A DNA stretch of 7,050 bases from Gammaproteobacteria bacterium (lineage in GTDB: Bacteria; Pseudomonadota; Gammaproteobacteria; Steroidobacterales; Rariloculaceae). Every line of letters starts with the position of its first letter. Position 1 is the stretch's first letter. The DNA lies in NCBI GenBank assembly GCA_004357505.1, contig SMWC01000008.1, forward strand, positions 1 through 7,050. The letters are read 5' to 3'. The translations under genes were made by a program, and so were the position numbers. The notes under the pieces were generated by a model. The model saw only the letters and a list, made by a program, of their open reading frames with translations, made no database searches and was not told the origin of the DNA. Below, one piece after another: positions 1 to 5,898 of this stretch.

Positions 1-567
1 GGTGAACACCTCGCCGAGAAAGAAATACGAGCCGGCTTGGTGATGGAGAAGATTCGTGTGCTTGCCTATCCAGCCGAGGCCCGCATTGCGCGCCAGGCCT
101 TTCTCCAGCACGGGCGCGCTGTCGACAAAGACTCGGTAACCGAACGGACCGATCTGAGTTTCAATGTGCTGCGCCAGCCGGCGTAAGCGTTGCCTCAGAA
201 CCTTGTGATAATCACGGCCTAGGGCATAACGCGCGATATAGGCGCGATTCGGATCCGCAAGTACGCTTTCCGCCTCACGGCTGTTGCCGGGCCAGTAGTC
301 CATCCTCCCGGATATTACCCGCACGGTGCCAGGTACGAGAGCGTCGGGGTGCGAGCGCTTTGAACCATGCCGCGCCATATAGCCCATATCGCCATGACGT
401 TGGCGGTTGAGCCAGTCTTGCAGTCGACGCTCATCTTCGGCCAGCTCGACGCCAGCAATGCCGATTTGCTGGAAGCCCAACGCTGTGCCGCGACGTTTGA
501 TCTCGGTGGCGAGCTCCCTGAGGCGCGCGGGGGACAAGTCAAGTTTTGGCGCTGAGGCATTAGTCAT
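1..567 (-). CDS. queG: Epoxyqueuosine reductase QueG, N-terminal 189 residues (truncated by window edge)
   Basis: QueG is a cytoplasmic cobalamin- and [4Fe-4S]-dependent enzyme. It reduces epoxyqueuosine to queuosine at wobble position 34 of tRNA-Tyr, His, Asn and Asp, the last step of queuosine synthesis. The minus frame is open from the ATG at 567 to base 1 and gives 189 residues; family members are about 350-380 residues, so the ferredoxin-like cluster domain and the C-terminal repeats lie outside the window. Family blocks seen are GYMARHG (62-68), LVPGT (77-81) before an RMDYWP stretch (88-93), Y-A-x-G-R-D-Y-H-K (114-122), VDSAPVLE (148-155), GLGWIGKHTNLL (163-174) and GSYFFLGE (179-186). 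D149 matches the position of the proposed catalytic acid in characterised QueG (inferred by alignment from memory). The start is fixed: an in-frame TAG lies three codons upstream (574-576 on the plus strand). No strong Shine-Dalgarno is visible. It is divergent from nnr. Confidence 0.96.
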   Translation of the reverse strand, partial: MTNASAPKLDLSPARLRELATEIKRRGTALGFQQIGIAGVELAEDERRLQDWLNRQRHGDMGYMARHGSKRSHPDALVPGTVRVISGRMDYWPGNSREAESVLADPNRAYIARYALGRDYHKVLRQRLRRLAQHIETQIGPFGYRVFVDSAPVLEKGLARNAGLGWIGKHTNLLHHQAGSYFFLGEVFT

Positions 568-628
568 GAAGGGCTAGTGGTCCAACAAGGTTAGATCTGT
601 GGGCTCAGTGAGTCGTGATCGGACCACA

Positions 629-634
629 AGTATA
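629..634 (-). promoter_or_regulatory. Candidate -10 box for queG overlapping the nnr -10
   Basis: On the minus strand, 634 to 629 reads TATACT, five of six matches to the -10 consensus. It overlaps the TATAAT used in the other direction, so one AT-rich element could serve both genes. The -35 region on this strand is poor. Predicted initiation near 622 would give queG a leader of roughly 55 bases. This rests on a single hexamer match. Confidence 0.25.
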
Positions 635-636
635 AT
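631..636 (+). promoter_or_regulatory. Perfect -10 box for nnr, 7 bases before the start codon
   Basis: TATAAT (631-636) matches the sigma-70 -10 consensus at all six positions. The -35 candidate at 17-base spacing, GTGAGT (608-613), matches only three of six, and there is no TGn extension. Transcription would be expected to start around 642-644, on or next to the ATG at 644. No Shine-Dalgarno sequence precedes that ATG, so the nnr mRNA may be leaderless or nearly so. The -10 match is seen directly; promoter activity is inferred. Confidence 0.5.
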
Positions 637-643
637 CGTCTAG

Positions 644-2128
644 ATGTTAGAACTCCCTGCAGAGATCTATTCGGCCCGACAGGTGCGCGAGTTAGATCGT
701 TTCGCGATCGACACGCTCGAGATCTCCGCTTATGAGTTGATGTGTCGAGCCGGGGAGGCCGCACTGCACTCCTTAACGAGCCACTGGCCGCAAACTTCGC
801 GGCTGGCGATCTTCTGCGGTGCCGGCAACAATGCCGGTGACGGTTACGTCTTGGGGCGGCTCGCGGCACGCGGCGGACTCGATGTGCGCGTCATCGCGGT
901 GGTACCAACGGAGCGGTTGTCCGGTGCGGCGGCGCTCGCCTGGGAGGAGTTCAGTGCCGACGGCGGGAAGATCGAGCCCTACGCTACCGATGTGTCGCTT
1001 GCGGACGAGGTGATCGTTGACGGCGTGCTCGGCACCGGTCTCGACCGAGACCTTGACGGTGCGTTGCTGGCGGCGGTTGTTGCGATGAACGCGGCGCCGA
1101 ACCCGGTACTCGCTCTGGACATTCCGACCGGGCTTCATGCCGACACCGGTATGCCGATGGGAGCCGCCGTGCACGCTGCGGTAACGATCACATTCGTCGG
1201 TCTCAAAGCAGGCCTGTTTCTCGGCCTGGCGCCCGATTATCGCGGCGTCTTGGAGTTCGCGGGGCTCGGCATTCCCGATGAGCTGTATGGCCAACATGCG
1301 GCAGCGCTTGAGCGCTTGGGCACCAGTGTCTTGCGCGAGGCCCTGCCGCCGCGGCGACCATCCGCACACAAGGGGACCCACGGCAGCCTGTTGTTGGTCG
1401 GCGGATCGCCTGGAATGGCAGGTGCCATCCGTCTCGCGGCTGAAGCAGCGCTGCGTGCCGGTGCGGGTCTGGTGCGCGTCGCTACCCATCCCGACTGTGC
1501 AGCTGCGGTTATCGCCGGTCGGCCCGAAATCATGTGCCAAGGACTGACCGATCCGGCTGATCTAGACGCGCTGGTCAAGGCTGCCGATGGCGTGGTGTTG
1601 GGCCCTGGGCTCGGCCGGTCGGATTGGGGACGGCGCTTGATGGAGCGGCTCCTCGCGACCGAGTTGCCGATGGTGCTCGATGCGGACGGATTGAACCTGC
1701 TCGCTGAGCAGCCACGGCCCCGCGGCAATTGGGTGCTGACCCCGCACCCTGGTGAGGCGGCCCGTCTGCTGCAGTGTAGCGTCGAGCAGGTTCAGTCAGA
1801 TCGCCTGCAGGCGGTTCTGGATCTCGTCGAACGTTACCAGGCTGCCGTCATTCTCAAGGGTGCCGGTAGTCTTGTCGCGAGTCCGGGTGAGACGGTCGTC
1901 GCCGTCTGCGACCGAGGAAACCCGGGCATGGCGACCGCCGGCATGGGCGATGTCCTCGCCGGGATCGTGGGCGCGTTGCTGGTGCAGACGGCAGACGGGC
2001 CTTTGGCGGCACGGGCCGGCGTGTTGCTCCACGCGTTGGCCGGTGATGCGGCAGTGTCCGACGGTCAGCGCGGGCTCATTGCACGGGACCTGATGCCCCA
2101 TATTCGGCGATGGGCGAATCCGTCTTAG
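644..2128 (+). CDS. nnr: Bifunctional NAD(P)H-hydrate epimerase / ADP-dependent NAD(P)H-hydrate dehydratase (YjeF)
   Basis: Nnr is a cytoplasmic metabolite-repair enzyme. Its N-terminal domain interconverts the R and S epimers of hydrated NAD(P)H, and its C-terminal ribokinase-like domain dehydrates the S form at the expense of ADP. The 494 residues match the usual length of the fused enzyme. Epimerase domain (about 1-215): R-A-G (35-37), GAGNNAGDGYV (59-69), VDGVLGTG (125-132), LDIPTG (158-163) and ITFVGLKAG (182-190). Dehydratase domain (about 235-494): HKGTHG (242-247), GPGLG (320-324), DAD (346-348), TPHPGE (366-371), LKGAG (404-408) and N-P-G-M-A-T-A-G-M-G-D (426-436), where D436 is the expected catalytic aspartate. 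The ATG at 644 fits where homologues begin, shortly before the xxxREL-D pattern, but has no Shine-Dalgarno. The 3' end overlaps tsaE by 19 bases, implying coupled expression. Confidence 0.97.
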   Translation: MLELPAEIYSARQVRELDRFAIDTLEISAYELMCRAGEAALHSLTSHWPQTSRLAIFCGAGNNAGDGYVLGRLAARGGLDVRVIAVVPTERLSGAAALAWEEFSADGGKIEPYATDVSLADEVIVDGVLGTGLDRDLDGALLAAVVAMNAAPNPVLALDIPTGLHADTGMPMGAAVHAAVTITFVGLKAGLFLGLAPDYRGVLEFAGLGIPDELYGQHAAALERLGTSVLREALPPRRPSAHKGTHGSLLLVGGSPGMAGAIRLAAEAALRAGAGLVRVATHPDCAAAVIAGRPEIMCQGLTDPADLDALVKAADGVVLGPGLGRSDWGRRLMERLLATELPMVLDADGLNLLAEQPRPRGNWVLTPHPGEAARLLQCSVEQVQSDRLQAVLDLVERYQAAVILKGAGSLVASPGETVVAVCDRGNPGMATAGMGDVLAGIVGALLVQTADGPLAARAGVLLHALAGDAAVSDGQRGLIARDLMPHIRRWANPS

Positions 2129-2649
2129 CGCGCGCAGGGCTGACCTTCCGACTCGATTCGGAGGCAATCCTCAAGGCGCGGGCTGGGGAGATCGCCCGTT
2201 GTTGGCGGGACCTGGGGCCCGACTCGCTGTTGGTCGGTTTGCGAGGTGAGCTTGGCGCGGGCAAGACGACCTGGGTTCGAGGCATGCTCGAGGGCCTGGG
2301 TTACCCGGGCAGAGTGCCGTCGCCAACCTATACGTTGGTCGAGCACTATGCGCTCGGGACGATCACGGTGGTGCACGTGGATCTGTATCGCCTGACCGCG
2401 TCAGGGGAGCCGGCCGACGCGTTAGAACTCGAATCCCTGGGGCTTCGTGATTGGCTGGCTCAAAGCCGTACCTGGCTGTTGGTGGAGTGGCCCGAACGTG
2501 CTCCGGCATTGGCTGCCCGTTGCGACCTGACGATCGGCATCGAGTTCGCTGGCGCTGAACGACGCACGGTCCATCTGCAGCCTCGCTCTGCGGCCGGTGA
2601 GCTGGCCCTTAAAGGTTTAGCCGAAGGTGCTGAAGTTCATTCGAGTTAA
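2110..2649 (+). CDS. tsaE: tRNA N6-threonylcarbamoyladenosine (t6A37) synthesis ATPase TsaE
   Basis: TsaE is the P-loop ATPase that works with TsaB and TsaD to transfer the threonylcarbamoyl group onto A37 of ANN-decoding tRNAs; its ATP hydrolysis resets the TsaBD complex. Family motifs in order are Walker A GELGAGKT (46-53), PSPTYTLVEHY (70-80), HVDLYRL (89-95), LGLRDWL (110-116) and the Walker B-like VEWPE (125-129). The 179 residues are somewhat longer than the roughly 150 of E. coli TsaE. The extra length is an approximately 10-residue longer N-terminus, a short insertion after DLYRL (about 96-104) and a longer C-terminal tail. The ATG at 2110 lies inside the end of nnr in another frame, with no clear Shine-Dalgarno, so translation is probably coupled to nnr termination at 2128. 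Annotation is firm; the exact start is less so. Confidence 0.95.
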   Translation: MGESVLARAGLTFRLDSEAILKARAGEIARCWRDLGPDSLLVGLRGELGAGKTTWVRGMLEGLGYPGRVPSPTYTLVEHYALGTITVVHVDLYRLTASGEPADALELESLGLRDWLAQSRTWLLVEWPERAPALAARCDLTIGIEFAGAERRTVHLQPRSAAGELALKGLAEGAEVHSS

Positions 2650-2666
2650 AGTGCCTAGGGTTATAT

Positions 2667-2688
2667 TTTCAATAGATAAATATTGAAA
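2667..2688. repeat. 8-bp perfect inverted repeat upstream of amiB
   Basis: TTTCAATA (2667-2674) and TATTGAAA (2681-2688) are exact reverse complements separated by GATAAA. The stem is AT-rich and is not followed by a T-run, so it is a poor intrinsic terminator. Its right arm overlaps the -35-like TTGAAA, a geometry typical of an operator. No regulator is recognised. Confidence 0.45.
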
Positions 2689-2709
2689 TCTTCCTGAGAG
2701 TTTGTAAAC

Positions 2710-2736
2710 ATGACCGCGCTCGTTCAGGGAGAGTAA
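2710..2736 (+). other. Possible 8-codon upstream ORF in the amiB leader
   Basis: ATG at 2710 opens a frame encoding MTALVQGE and stops at TAA 2734-2736, five bases before the TTG start of amiB, in a different frame. Its own Shine-Dalgarno is weak (GAGAG at 2696-2700). Its stop lies just after the GGGAGA ribosome binding site used by amiB, so translation of it would load or block that site. It may be chance: an 8-codon ORF in a 92-base gap is not rare. Confidence 0.2.
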
Positions 2737-2741
2737 GTGGG

Positions 2742-4058
2742 TTGAAGTTGAGATTCCGACCGTGCGATCTGCTCTATGTCGTGCTCGGCAGCGCGTCATT
2801 CGGCGCGCACAGCACCGAACTTCAGGGATTGCGCGTCTGGTCGGGTCCCGAATCGACGCGGGTCGTAATCGATCTCTCCAAGGCCACGGCGCACCGGGTT
2901 TTTTCTCTCCAGGCCCCCGACCGGCTTGTCATCGATCTGACCGATACGCACCTCTCGTTGTCGACCGGATTTCCCGCGCCGCGCGGTTTTGTTGCCGGGA
3001 TACGAACGGGCGCGCGTCCCGGTGGCGAGTTCAGGGTCGTATTGGATCTGACGCAGGTCGTCAAACCCAATACGTTCCTGCTCGAGCCCAACGACACCTA
3101 CGGTCATCGCCTCGTCGTCGACTTAAGGCCGTTGCATGCGGCGTCGATCGTCCGGCTTCCGCCACAGGCGGCGGCCGATGGTGCCCGTGATCTCATTATT
3201 GCGATCGATGCCGGCCACGGAGGTGATGATCCCGGCGCGACCGGACCCCATGGAGTTCGCGAGAAAAATGTTGTGTTGGCGGTCGCGCGCCGGCTGGCAG
3301 AAGAAGTCCAGCGCCAGCCCGGCATGCAACCGTTGCTCATTCGCAGTGGTGATTACTTTATTTCCCACCGTGAACGCATGGAACTTGCGCATCGCGCTGA
3401 GGCCGATCTATTCGTCTCGATCCATGCGGACGCTTTTCGCAATCAGCACACTCGCGGTGCCACGGTCTATATTTTGTCGCAGAAAGGCGCGACGGATGAG
3501 GCAGCGCGGCGGCTTGCGGAACGAGAGAACGCGTCGGATCTGCTCGGTGGTGTATCTCTCAGCGACAAGGACCAGCTGCTAGCCGGTGTGTTACTGGACC
3601 TGTCGCAGAGCGCTGCCATCAGCGCGAGCTCCAGCGTCGGTGCCTACGTCATCAAAAGGCTGGCGCGCATCACCGAGATACGCAAGTCGCAAGTACAACA
3701 GGCGCCGTTCCTGGTGCTGAAATCCCCAGACGTTCCCTCGCTGCTGATCGAAATCGCCTATATCTCCAATCCAGTGGAGGAGCGCGCGTTAACTGACTCA
3801 AGATTTCAATCTGACCTTGCAGCGGCTATTCACGACGGCATCGTAGATTACTTTCGTGCGAGCCCGCCACCGGACAGCTATCTGGCTCTGCATCCGCCCC
3901 CGGTTCGCAAAAGCCCGGTTCGACATGTCATCAGCCGCGGTGAGACTTTGTCGGAAATCGCCGAGCGTTATCACGTCCGCCTCGCCGCACTGAAGCGCTT
4001 CAATCAGATCACGGGCGATGTGATTCGCATCGGCCAGGTCCTGACTATTCCGATCTAG
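2742..4058 (+). CDS. amiB: N-acetylmuramoyl-L-alanine amidase AmiB/AmiC type, with C-terminal LysM
   Basis: This is a periplasmic zinc amidase that removes stem peptides from peptidoglycan and splits septal wall at cell separation. Domains: weak signal peptide (K2, R4, R6 then a short hydrophobic stretch about 10-22, possible cleavage after AHS at 22-24); AMIN domain (about 27-130), which targets the septum in family members; Amidase_3 (about 150-372); one LysM domain (about 394-438). Expected zinc ligands are H159 in DAGHGG, E174 in REK and H228 in SIHAD; E337 in IEIAYISN is the expected catalytic glutamate. Residues about 262-300, starting with ENASDLLGG, form the inserted segment that in AmiB/AmiC relatives blocks the active site until an EnvC- or NlpD-type LytM factor binds. 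The TTG at 2742 is the only usual start codon before the in-frame TAG at 2673, apart from a second TTG at 2748. The signal peptide is short and has D9 at its edge. Confidence 0.93.
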   Translation: MKLRFRPCDLLYVVLGSASFGAHSTELQGLRVWSGPESTRVVIDLSKATAHRVFSLQAPDRLVIDLTDTHLSLSTGFPAPRGFVAGIRTGARPGGEFRVVLDLTQVVKPNTFLLEPNDTYGHRLVVDLRPLHAASIVRLPPQAAADGARDLIIAIDAGHGGDDPGATGPHGVREKNVVLAVARRLAEEVQRQPGMQPLLIRSGDYFISHRERMELAHRAEADLFVSIHADAFRNQHTRGATVYILSQKGATDEAARRLAERENASDLLGGVSLSDKDQLLAGVLLDLSQSAAISASSSVGAYVIKRLARITEIRKSQVQQAPFLVLKSPDVPSLLIEIAYISNPVEERALTDSRFQSDLAAAIHDGIVDYFRASPPPDSYLALHPPPVRKSPVRHVISRGETLSEIAERYHVRLAALKRFNQITGDVIRIGQVLTIPI

Positions 4059-4069
4059 GGGCGCAGCGC

Positions 4070-4085
4070 GGCTGATGCGTCAGCC
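4070..4085 (+). repeat. 6-bp stem-loop between amiB and mutL
   Basis: GGCTGA (4070-4075), loop TGCG, TCAGCC (4080-4085) form a perfect stem with a tetraloop 11 bases after the amiB stop. The bases after it contain only three T in a row (4092-4094), so it is a weak candidate for an intrinsic terminator or attenuator. It could equally protect the 3' end of amiB mRNA. Confidence 0.35.
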
Positions 4086-4092
4086 TGAGACT

Positions 4093-4120
4093 TTCACTGC
4101 CAGGCGGCCGCTCCTACAAT
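4093..4120 (+). promoter_or_regulatory. Candidate mutL promoter, -10 box 7 bases before the GTG start
   Basis: TACAAT (4115-4120) matches five of six -10 positions. TTCACT (4093-4098), 16 bases upstream, matches four of six -35 positions. Initiation would fall about 4126-4128, at the GTG start codon of mutL, which has no Shine-Dalgarno before it. The spacing from -10 to start codon is identical to that at nnr. Promoter function is inferred. Confidence 0.4.
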
Positions 4121-4127
4121 AGCGAAC

Positions 4128-5891
4128 GTGACCATCCGGGTGCTCCCCTCACAGCTTATCGATCAGATTGCCGCCGGCGAGGTCATCGAGCGTCCCGCCT
4201 CGGCGCTGAAAGAACTCGTGGAGAATAGTCTTGACGCGGGCGCGACGCAGGTCGACATCGAGATCCAGGCCGCCGGAACACGCTTAATTCGAATCAGAGA
4301 TGACGGCGTCGGTATCGCGAAAGATGAACTGCCGCTAGCGTTGTCGCGTCACGCGACGAGCAAGATCGCGAGCCTCGACGGGCTGGAGCGCGTGGTGACG
4401 CTGGGATTCAGAGGCGAGGCGCTGCCCAGTATCGCTTCTGTGGCCCACTTGAAGCTGACCTCGCGGGCGCGAGGTGAAGACTCGGGCTGGTCGATCGAGT
4501 CCGATGGTGGCAACCTCAGCCCGCTTCGACCAGCCGCGCATCCACCAGGAACAACACTGGAAGTCCGGGACCTTTTCTTTAACATGCCCGCGCGGCGTAA
4601 ATTCCTACGCACCGAGCGTACCGAGTTCGCCCATATCGACTCGGTCGTACGTAGCCTCTCGCTGGCACGTTTCGATGTCGCGTGGCAGCTGAGACATAAC
4701 CAGCGTGCGAATCTTGCTTTGCCGCAGGCGCACACCCGCGAGACGCATGAAGCACGTCTGCGTCAAGTATGCGGGGAAAGCTTTTTGGAACATGCGCGTT
4801 TCTTCGAACGTGACATCGAGGGCATGCGACTCTTTGGTTGGCTCGCCGACCCGACGTTCTCCCGAAGCCAGGCCGACATGCAGTACACCTTCGTTAATGG
4901 CCGCGTGGTTCGCGATAAGGTGTTGCGTCATGCCGTGCGCCTGGGTTATCGGGACGTGTTGTTTCAAGCCCGGCAGCCAGCCTATGTGGTGTTCCTGGAA
5001 CTCGATCCTCGACGCGTCGATGTCAATGCCCATCCCGCGAAGTTGGAAATTCGATTCAGGGATTCCCGTCTGGTCCATGACTTTGTGTTTCGCACGGTGG
5101 AGTCTGTGCTCGCGACGACGCTGGAGTCCGGGCAGCGAGACGCGATTCGACCACCGGCGCACGCGACCGATCAGAGGCCTGTTGAGCCCGTGCCGCAACG
5201 GCTACTGGGTTTGGGCGGGCGACGCGACGTCGCTGAGGTTCGCGAGAATGTTTCGCTCTACGACGTGCTGCATGGGCGGCCCGTGCCGCAACCCGCTGAG
5301 CAGGAGCTGCCACCCTTAGGGTTTGCGCTTGCCCAGCTATCCGGGATCTATATTCTTGCGCAGAACGATGAGGGATTGATCATCGTCGATATGCACGCTG
5401 CTCATGAGCGCGTCACGTATGAACGGCTGAAACAATCTCTGGGCGAGGACAAGCTCAAATGTCAACCTTTGCTGGTGCCGATCTCGATTAGAGTGTCCGA
5501 GCGTGAAGCCGAGGCTGTGGACCTCCATGGGGAAGAACTATCGCGGCTAGGGCTAGTCGCCGTACGTCGAGGGCCAGAAGAAATCCAGATCACGGAAGTG
5601 CCGCTACTGTTGAAGGGGACCGAAGTGGAACCGCTGATGCGGGACGTGCTTAGCGACTTGCTGGCAGCGGCAGGCGTCGATCGAGTGGCAGGCGCAGCCG
5701 AAGCGCTGCTGGCGACGATGGCCTGTCACGCTGCGGTACGGGCGAATCGCCAACTCAACCTCGAGGAGATGAACGCGTTATTGCGAGAGATGGAGAGCAC
5801 CGAAAGAAGCGACCAGTGTAATCACGGCCGCCCAACCTGGACGCAAATCACGATCGCGGAGCTCGACCGGTTGTTTCTCCGCGGCCGGTGA
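4128..5891 (+). CDS. mutL: DNA mismatch repair protein MutL, endonuclease-type
   Basis: MutL couples mismatch recognition by MutS to strand removal. GHKL ATPase domain (about 1-330): KELVENSLDAGA (28-39, with E29 and N33 in the catalytic and Mg positions), DDGVGI (58-63), HATSK (75-79), GFRGEAL (93-99), PARRKFLRTE (154-163) and HPAK (302-305). A short, poorly conserved linker (about 332-395) joins it to the dimerisation domain (about 396-587). That domain contains D421-M-H-A-x2-E427-x4-E432, the endonuclease metal motif; QPLLVP (446-451), fitting the beta-clamp-binding pattern Q-x-x-L-x-P; ACHAAVR (532-538); CNHGRP (564-569); and a terminal FLRGR. E. coli MutL lacks these nuclease motifs and relies on MutH, so this protein probably nicks DNA itself. 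The 587 residues are near the E. coli length of 615. GTG start, no visible Shine-Dalgarno; miaA begins 7 bases after its stop. Confidence 0.98.
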   Translation: MTIRVLPSQLIDQIAAGEVIERPASALKELVENSLDAGATQVDIEIQAAGTRLIRIRDDGVGIAKDELPLALSRHATSKIASLDGLERVVTLGFRGEALPSIASVAHLKLTSRARGEDSGWSIESDGGNLSPLRPAAHPPGTTLEVRDLFFNMPARRKFLRTERTEFAHIDSVVRSLSLARFDVAWQLRHNQRANLALPQAHTRETHEARLRQVCGESFLEHARFFERDIEGMRLFGWLADPTFSRSQADMQYTFVNGRVVRDKVLRHAVRLGYRDVLFQARQPAYVVFLELDPRRVDVNAHPAKLEIRFRDSRLVHDFVFRTVESVLATTLESGQRDAIRPPAHATDQRPVEPVPQRLLGLGGRRDVAEVRENVSLYDVLHGRPVPQPAEQELPPLGFALAQLSGIYILAQNDEGLIIVDMHAAHERVTYERLKQSLGEDKLKCQPLLVPISIRVSEREAEAVDLHGEELSRLGLVAVRRGPEEIQITEVPLLLKGTEVEPLMRDVLSDLLAAAGVDRVAGAAEALLATMACHAAVRANRQLNLEEMNALLREMESTERSDQCNHGRPTWTQITIAELDRLFLRGR

Positions 5892-5898
5892 GAGCGAA

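Larger units (their letters stand above)
568..643. promoter_or_regulatory. Divergent queG/nnr intergenic region with inverted repeat
   Basis: These 76 bases separate the divergent queG and nnr start codons. They hold a 7-bp perfect inverted repeat, GTGGTCC at 577-583 and GGACCAC at 621-627, with 37 bases between the arms, and a small odd-centred palindrome CTCA-G-TGAG at 604-612. The repeat could be an operator pair, or a weak stem in the queG leader transcript if that transcript starts upstream of 627. No known regulator site is recognised. Confidence 0.4.
2650..2741 (+). promoter_or_regulatory. AT-rich amiB leader with possible promoter
   Basis: This 92-base gap is clearly more AT-rich than the flanking genes, especially 2655-2712. 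It contains -10-like TATATT (2663-2668, five of six matches, no good -35) and a -35-like TTGAAA (2683-2688, five of six), followed after 17 bases by a weak AAACAT (2706-2711) preceded by TGT. Either could give amiB its own promoter within the cluster. A GGGAGA run (2727-2732) sits about 9 bases before the TTG start of amiB and is the likely ribosome binding site. No terminator is visible after tsaE. Confidence 0.35.

Noticed and set aside
315..560. 81-residue minus-strand frame at the queG start
   Set aside because: It is out of frame with the ATG at 567, whose frame gives clear QueG motifs to the window edge.
773..1540. 255-residue open frame on the minus strand inside nnr
   Set aside because: It lies wholly antisense to a gene with strong family motifs. 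Its translation is rich in R, H, Q and T with no recognisable domain, as expected for a shadow frame in GC-rich DNA.
4605..5319. Long open frames on both strands overlapping mutL (197 residues minus, 204 residues plus)
   Set aside because: The mutL frame carries conserved motifs throughout this interval. The alternative translations are low-complexity, Arg/Ser/Cys-rich and match no family.
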